Assembly: GCA_019022495.1 (NCBI GenBank)
Contig: JAFEKR010000063.1
Span: forward strand, 101,979 to 165,978
Length of the DNA stretch: 64,000 nucleotides
Direction: 5' to 3'
Source: Epichloe hybrida
Lineage: Eukaryota > Ascomycota > Sordariomycetes > Hypocreales > Clavicipitaceae
In this document: piece by piece, positions 57,962-64,000 of the stretch
Layout: each line of letters begins with the position of its first letter
How positions within the stretch are numbered: position 1 is the stretch's first letter
Translations under genes and position numbers: made by a program
The notes under the pieces: model-generated
Database searches by the model: none
What the model was told of the DNA's origin: nothing
Seen by the model: only the letters and a program-made list of their open reading frames with translations

Positions 57962-59095
57962 TGTCGCCCGACTCGCGGTTCAGCGCCCTGATTTTGCTAG
58001 GAGGGGGGAGCGCATCAGCCCGCCTTTCGCGGAAGAAGCTGCTACATTCAATCGTCGAGCGGCCCAATTCGGCGCTGTAGGACTGGGCTTTTGATGTAAT
58101 CATAGGGCTAGAATGTCGCCCGAGGGATTCAGATGATGGTGCGAGATTCGTAGGTGACGCCGTAACTGGCGCGTAACCCCTTGCAGAACTTACGTCAGCC
58201 GCCGCCGACACGGACTTCGGACTTCTTCCCAGTCCTGCTCCGTGCGTGTATACAGATTCTGCATCGCATACTGCTTATCTCAGAGGGAACTTCTTTATGC
58301 TTCACCCAGCTGCCACTATTCCTTTCAGCGTCGTATCATCGTTGATTTTCAAATCTATGCCATGCCCCTTCACGCTTCGCTGCAATTATCGGTCCATTCA
58401 CACATACACCTTTCTTCTTCCTCGATTTCTTTTTTGAAAGTGCTGAAGCACCAAAAGTCATCATCGGCTAGTGGCTCTGCATCTATAGGTGCTGCGTTGT
58501 CGTTGACCTCCGGCTTCGGTTCGAGTGGACTTGCGCTATTGTAGTCGCCAGTAAATAAAAGTATTGTTCAAATCGTATCAAGTTTGCTCGTCAACATTTT
58601 TCCAAGTCGTTACACCGTCTGTGGTCATGGAAGTTGGAAAAGTGGTGTTGTGCAAGATATAGTACAACTAAGGATGTATAATAGCAAAGTGTTATCCATG
58701 ATGGCATCTGGGACACAGTGTACTCAATGAGTTTATTTCGATTTATAGATGACTAACTATAATAAAAATTATCTCTAATTAGAGCTTGAACATGACGGTA
58801 TTGTAATGCAAAATTAACTCTAGGATGCAAGGCTAGAAACTAAGTTGCGACGTGGAGTCTGACTGCTTAACATCCTTTTGAATTGATTAAACTATTGTAC
58901 AAATGAAAGGTTATAAATAAGCTCTTCTTTTATAGACAGAGCTAGATGACTAAAAGTCATGTGTGTGTTATACATAACGTTGCTACGTACATTCCTACGC
59001 TTGCTAAATCTGGTCACATGTGATCACATGCGCTGTTTCGCGTCACCAGGCAACAATAGACCCTTGTTAACGTGACTCTAGAAGGCGGAACACAG
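57962..59095. other. Intergenic 1.1 kb, transition to AT-rich DNA
   Basis: GC content falls from about 58560 onwards. No gene supported; short ORFs at 58242-58544 lack any feature. Confidence 0.55.
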
Positions 59096-59402
59096 CTAGG
59101 AGGGTAACACGCAGTAAATCCCCCCCCCATTTTCACACTGAGTCGATGCAATATTAACTGCTATTCGCAAGTTTTGGAATACACCCTGCTGTTCCGTAAC
59201 ACACTAGAGCGTGGTTAGCATTAAGACTAAGGGCAGGAAATATATATATGCGTTATGGTTATCTTACGCAATCGGCATTGTTGCAATTGTCATCGTTCTG
59301 GGGTTTGCCACTGCACCACACAGGATGGCCTCTTATTTTGCTATCACTATCACCAGTGGCGATGGCCATGGCTGGGATTAAGAGAAGCAAGAAGAGCTTC
59401 AT
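59096..59402 (-). CDS. Candidate six-cysteine small secreted protein
   Basis: Two-exon model: 59402-59268 (45 codons) and 59203-59096 (35 codons plus stop), phase 0, 80 residues. Exon 1 is a good signal peptide, MKLFLLLLIPAMAIATG, followed by KIRGHPVWCSGKPQNDDNC and NNADC. The donor is GTAAGA, the branch site TGCTAACC and the acceptor CTCTAG, giving a 64-base intron of normal fungal form. Exon 2 starts CVTEQQGVFQ and ends TQCENGGGIYCVLPS. The mature chain has six cysteines (an even number, with a CC pair at the exon join). I recognise no family. A TATATA lies ~90 bases upstream, and the leader has four CCAAT repeats. It sits at the edge of AT-rich DNA, where fungal effector-like genes are often found. 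Without splicing, a 45-residue core with only three Cys remains. Confidence 0.55.
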
Positions 59403-59492
59403 TTTGTTTGTCTGGTACGGATTGGATTGGATTGGATTGGATTTGTAAGTGAGAAGGAGGAGTTTGTTAAACATGCTAGTAGGCTACCTGAA

Positions 59493-59498
59493 TATATA
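59493..59498 (-). promoter_or_regulatory. Possible TATA box of the six-cysteine gene
   Basis: TATATA on the minus strand about 90 bases before the ATG at 59402; between them the leader holds a tandem AATCC/CCAAT repeat (59418-59442). Confidence 0.3.
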
Positions 59499-60583
59499 CT
59501 CGCGAAACGGAATCTCCGGAAGCCTACTAGGAACTCGTGTTCTTTAAAAGTTTATTATATTATCATCATACGATTATTATTCGTCCGTGCCCCGTACAAG
59601 ACACACACTCTACCCCCTGAATTGTTTTACAAATTTACATGCCCTAGTTTTTCATTCCTCTCTACTCCGTAATAGCTAAGATTGGCTGCAAGCCTAGATT
59701 AATTTAGAATAGATACTGTCCTTCACGCGACCCACCTACATACATAGTAACTAACGCAGGGATTACATGCAAGCATGACAGGGTTGCTGTTCCTGCTTTT
59801 GGAATAACGCGGTTGTTTGGTGATAAGCCTATTCGCGGCTGCAAAAGGGTTCATCCTATCATGGTCTAGCCCTAATGGACTAATCGCGGGTGCCTGCGCC
59901 ACCATGCGGGTGATGTGCCTGATTCCAATTGCGCCATAGCAAAAGAATACGCATTGTACAAGTTATCATAGTGCTATCACTTATAATTAGGCAGATTGCT
60001 TATCTTAGGACGAGAGCCATGACTTTTGAGTTTTTCCTACTCTATTTAGAGTCAAGCTCACTATCAGACTAAGATGAACTCTTACTTGGTGTTTCTTCCT
60101 GCACACCAGTGGGGTCTAGGGATAATCGGGGGGCTTTGAATTCCTGACCGCATTCAATAAACTGAGTATTAGAACTATAACGCCTGAAGTTTATGATAGC
60201 CGTGCTTTCCTAGTTATTTAGCTAGCTGGTTGTAGGAATGCTATGGGCGGTATTTAAGGAGTGCTATAAACTATCCTAAGAATACTTGTTATTAAGGCAT
60301 TGTGTGTTAGGATCGCTAATTTATCCTAATTTAGGCTATACCTGGATTTGCTTCGTAATGCATCTAGAAACATGGCGTTTTCACAATGCTTTGTTAGGGT
60401 ACTCCGTGTTGTTAAAGCCTTTTGACGGCTGGCAAATTAATACCCCTCGAAACGTGTACTAGGCAGAACCCTGCACACGTAATAGCGTGGCGTAACGTAA
60501 CAGGGTTATATTAGCAAGGGACATTTTTAAAATCTATATCTCCTTGGATTCTGTCTACCTTGCGGGTTAGTGAAGCCCTCACA

Positions 60584-60690
60584 GGCAGAGCTTTGCATTA
60601 CACTACAATACACACTACACTACATATAGTATTTTATAGTATTTGTAGTTATTAGTTACACTAAGGAACGTTACACTAGTGCGAAAGGGT
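60584..60690 (+). repeat. AT-rich repeat family, partial copy A
   Basis: Begins GCAGAGCTTTGCATTACACTACA, the shared left edge, then ACACTAC-rich sequence. Copies B, C and D begin near 61121, 62379 and 63445. Confidence 0.55.
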
Positions 60691-61120
60691 TAAATTTAAT
60701 AATAGTAATAAAGTTAATAATAATAGCTAAGAGAAAAGAAAAGAGAGAAGGAGAGAAATCTAGCTACAAGAGAAGGTAAGTAAAAAAGGGGAAAAGTAAG
60801 GCTATAGTGCGTAGCCACTATAAATAGTATAAGGTAGTCTATAATATAACTAATTATATTATATATATCCCTTTAGTAGCTTTACCCTTTAGGTATAGCT
60901 AAACTAACTTTTATCTTAAGGTCTAAAGGAAGCTATACTAGTAGTCTCTCTTTTCTATATAGCTAAAGAAGCCTAAAAATATAATAAAAATTAAATTAGA
61001 GGAAAGTGTATATAAGTGAATCTATTATGGACTCGAGCTATAGGCTCGGGTAGAGTCAGGCTCTGGAAAGTATGCGAACTATGTGCAGCGAGGTTAGGGC
61101 TATACGTAAACTACGCATAG

Positions 61121-61350
61121 GCAGAGTATTGCACTACATTATGTATTGTATTGTATTGTTTATATTGTATTATATTAAATACAATACAAATAAAATACAA
61201 TATAAATTAATTAATTAATAGTAAATATAATAAATACAAATTAATTTATAGTAATTACACTAACTACAAACAATATAAATGTATTATTAGGTAAAAAAAA
61301 AGTATAACTTTTTATTAACTAAGGTTATTATTAGGATTAATAGAAAATTG
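61121..61350 (+). repeat. AT-rich repeat family, copy B
   Basis: Begins GCAGAGTATTGCACTACATT and continues to GTATTATTAGGTAAAAAAAA and the TTTTTATTAACTAAGGTTAT block found in copy D. Confidence 0.6.
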
Positions 61351-62378
61351 TGAGAACAATGGTAGCTAGGCAAGAGGTATAAGGGCTCTAGTATATTGAA
61401 TAAAGCTTGCTAAGTCTAAGTGTGTTATGCGTGCAAGTTACTAGCTTATAGCTAGTAGCTTACTAGTATTACATAGACCTAGCCCTAGGACATAGCCTGC
61501 TTACGGAGTGCGCTAATGCACTTATATTATAAGTGTTATTATAAGTAAGGCCTTATAATTACCCCCTTACTTATAGCTAGGCTCTTAAATAGCTTACTAG
61601 CTATTATATAGCTATTTACTACCTAGTTACAATATTAAAATAATAATAAATAATAACTAGTGCTTAAGTATAAATTTACTAGTAACTCCCTATTATATTA
61701 CACACTTTTCCCTTCTATAATACTAGGTAAGTTTTCTAAAAAATATTATTGATTTATTGATTTTTAATTTTTATAATTTTTTTTCTAAAAATTATTATTA
61801 TACTTTTAATTACTATTACTTTACTCTTACCTATTACTATATTTTTATTATAAATACTAGCTATATTCCCTTAAAGGAATATTCCTATATACACTATTTA
61901 CGTACTAAATACATAGACTTTAAGAAAAGCTCTTTATCTAAGCCTAAACTACCTTAGATTAACTATTAATTCCTTACTAAATTATTTATTACTATTATAA
62001 TAGTAAAGCGATTTAAACGCTATATTTAGTGTTATAAATATAATAATACCTATAATACTATAAGTATACTACTATTCCCTAGTCTTTTAGTCCCTTATTA
62101 CTAATATCTTTATATAAGTAGTAGCTACTATAAAAGGTAACTTTTTAGACCTTTTAGTCCTTTTAAACTAAGTGTAAACTCTTATAAATACCCTTAGTAA
62201 TACTATTAAGAATAATCCTAAGAATACTATATTCTCTAAGGTAACTTACTTTAGTATTACTAGGTCTTACTTAGCTTTAATATTAGGTTTTAATTATACT
62301 AATATAGTATACTATATTATATTTAACCTTATAAGGGCTATAAAGGTTTACTAGGTTTATCTTTTCCTTACTTATATA

Positions 62379-63010
62379 CAGAGTATTGCATTACAATGTG
62401 TAGTGTAATGTAGTTCTTGTGGTGAAGTGTAGTAACTACATAATAAACTACACTACACTATAAACTACACTAACTATAAGCGGAAAAAAACTATAATATA
62501 ATATAATATAATTTTTTTCCCTAAACTACACTAACTATAAATATTACAAATATAGTATTAGACTTTTTATTAGTTATTAGTATTATAGGGATTAAAAGAA
62601 AGCTAGTTATATAAAAGCTTTTATTATTACCTATTTTATTTAATTAGTTATAGAATTTATAATATTATATTATTTTAATAATTTTACTATAACTAAGTAA
62701 GGTTATATATAATATTATACCTTTTTAATCATTTGGTTGTTAATTGTTTTACTGGCTAGGTATTGCTAGCAATTGTGTTATAAAAAATCAGATGCATTGG
62801 CTATAACCAATGACGTAAAAAAAATTTAAAAATCAATACCTTTTTAATAATAGTATTTAACTTAATACTTTATTTTACTAATATAACTTAAAGAAAAACC
62901 TTCTTATTATATTATTTACTATTTCTATAAATTATTATTATTACTTATTTAAAAAAAACTATAAACTAAAGTAATTAAATAAAATAAACTACTAATAAAC
63001 TTACTATAAG
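62379..63010 (+). repeat. AT-rich repeat family, copy C (carries the insertion)
   Basis: Aligns with copy D over ~550 bases: GAGTATTGCATTACA edge, inverted GTAGTGT/ACACTAC arms, TTTTTATTAG, AAGCTTTTATTATTACC, ATAATATTATA, and AATACTTTATTTTACTAATA, ending AAATAAACTACTA. Its one large difference from D is the 106-base insertion at 62730-62835. Confidence 0.7.
62717..62848 (+). mobile_element. SINE/LINE-like insertion, copy 2, with 13-bp target duplication
   Basis: A 106-base body (62730-62835), CATTTGGTTGTTAATTG through TTGGCTATAACCAATGACG to an A-rich tail, is flanked by perfect 13-base repeats ATACCTTTTTAAT (62717-62729 and 62836-62848). It matches the last ~110 bases of the 29.3 kb copy and lacks that copy's first ~90 bases, as expected for 5' truncation. 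The neighbouring repeat copy D has the same site without the insertion (around 63797-63820), which gives the pre-insertion state. Confidence 0.72.
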
Positions 63011-63444
63011 TAGTCTATTATAGTCTCTTATAGCTTATAATAGCTTAGAATAGCTTAGAATAGCTTAAAGTACTTTATAATATTACTAGTGTTAAAGTTT
63101 AATTAAAATTAAATAATAAATAAATAGCTTAAATATAAATATAAGTAAGTATAAGTAAATTACTATAGAAAAAGCTATACTTTTTAGTTATTTAGTATTT
63201 TAAGGTTTTTAAAAATATTAATAAAATAAAATACTTTTCTCTTTTATATTTTTTTTTAAATAATAGTAATTACTAATAATAGACTTTAAATATATTTATC
63301 TTTTAAGAAAGAATTTTATAAGTAAGTAAAGAGATTATAAATAAGTTACTAATAGTTATAATAACTTACTTTTATAGATTTCCCTCTCTTTAAGTAAAAT
63401 TTATAAATCTTAGTAAGAAAGCTATAGATTAGTTACTAATAGTT

Positions 63445-63997
63445 AGAGTATTACACTACAATGTGTAGTGTAGTGTAGAATTTGTAGTGTAATGTAGTAA
63501 CTACACTATAAATTACACTACACTACAAACTACACTAACTATAAGCTAAAAAAAACTATAATATAATACACTACAAATTTTTTTCTTAAACTACACTAAC
63601 TACAAACACTATAAATGTAGTGTTAGGTAAAAAAAAAAGTAGGACTTTTTATTAACTTAGGTTATTATATAGATTAAAAGAACCCTAGTTATATAGGAGC
63701 TTTTATTATTACCTATTTTACTTAATTAGTTATATAATTTATAATATTATACTTTTTTAAGGATTTTACTATAACTAGGATTATATATAAAATTATAACT
63801 TTATAGAAATACTATTATACTTAATACTTTATTTTACTAATATAACTTAAGTAAAAACCTTCTTACTATATTATTTACTATTTCTATTAATTATTTTGTA
63901 TTTTTATAAATAATTATTAATACTTATTTAAAAAAAACCTTACACTAAAGTTATTAAATAAAATAAACTACTAGTAAACTTAAAAACAATAGCCTAT
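63445..63997 (+). repeat. AT-rich repeat family, copy D (empty site)
   Basis: Same order of blocks as copy C, uninterrupted at the place where C has the insertion. It also has GTAGTGTAGTGTAG facing CTACACTACACTAC-like arms that could form a long hairpin. Confidence 0.7.
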
Positions 63998-64000
63998 AAT

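Larger units (their letters stand above)
59403..64000. other. AT-rich, probably RIP-mutated repeat DNA
   Basis: From here to the window end there is no supported gene. After ~60600 the sequence is almost wholly A and T with very many TA steps and frequent stops in all frames, the usual look of repeat-induced point mutation in an ascomycete AT-rich isochore. The only long ORF (61757-61957) is Tyr/Phe/Asn-rich noise. Contains the repeat family and the insertion listed next. Confidence 0.75.

Noticed and set aside
61757..61957. 66-codon ORF in the AT-rich tail
   Set aside because: Tyr/Phe/Asn/Ile-only composition follows from A+T content.
60600..64000. Mitochondrial insertion or CRISPR-like array in the AT-rich tail
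   Set aside because: No mitochondrial gene or tRNA fold was seen, and the repeats are long, degenerate and unevenly spaced, unlike an array.

Overview
This is filamentous-fungal nuclear DNA. The genes have short GT-AG introns with CTAAC/CTAAY branch points, there are two Zn2Cys6 regulators, and there is a bZIP factor, a homeodomain factor and a GH10 xylanase. Gene content and codon style suggest a Sordariomycete, probably Hypocreales; I cannot name the species. The genic part is GC-rich with many long mononucleotide runs between genes. The last ~5 kb (from about 58.6 kb, extreme after 60.6 kb) is AT-rich, TpA-heavy DNA that looks like RIP-mutated repeats.

Layout: an arylsulfotransferase-like protein (0.2-1.3 kb, +); a Zn2Cys6 factor (1.4-3.6, -); a DJ-1/Hsp31-like glyoxalase (4.1-4.9, -); tRNA-Gly(TCC) (5.6, +); an MFS transporter (6.1-7.9, -); TAF6 of TFIID (8.5-9.9, +); succinate dehydrogenase cytochrome b subunit SDHC (10.4-11.2, -); a second Zn2Cys6 factor (12.2-14.9, -); tRNA isopentenyltransferase MOD5 (16.6-18.1, -); SEC61 alpha (18.7-20.4, +); an ABCC/MRP transporter broken by a frameshift and a stop (22.0-27.1, +); a conserved-looking membrane protein (27.6-28.8, +); an AAGAB/Irc6-like clathrin-adaptor chaperone (29.6-31.0, +); a gene-free 5.3 kb stretch; a homeodomain factor (36.3-38.2, +); a P4-ATPase flippase with a frameshift (39.9-44.8, +); a small secreted Cys-rich protein with an Asp/Leu-rich middle (47.1-47.5, +); a GH10 xylanase (49.1-50.4, +); a 4.7 kb stretch with a zinc-cluster relic; an ATF/CREB-type bZIP with a frameshift (55.1-56.2, +); an APH-family kinase with a frameshift (57.2-58.0, -); a possible 80-residue six-cysteine secreted protein (59.1-59.4, -); then AT-rich repeat DNA to the end.

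The genes do not form a metabolic cluster. Housekeeping functions (transcription initiation, respiration, tRNA modification, ER translocation, lipid flipping, adaptor assembly) sit beside separate regulators, and the accessory functions (xylanase, small secreted proteins, APH kinase, relics) lie in the right third, towards the AT-rich DNA.

The most notable points are: two copies of a SINE/LINE-like insertion at 29.3 and 62.7 kb, with a shared 3' end, different 5' ends and 13-15 bp target duplications, one of them with an unoccupied paralogous site; the six-cysteine two-exon gene at the edge of the AT-rich DNA; four reading-frame breaks, three of them at A7, G9 and C9 runs; and a CCGTA/TACGGAGTA motif recurring between genes. 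Exon joins were worked out by eye from splice sites and phase and have no transcript support.
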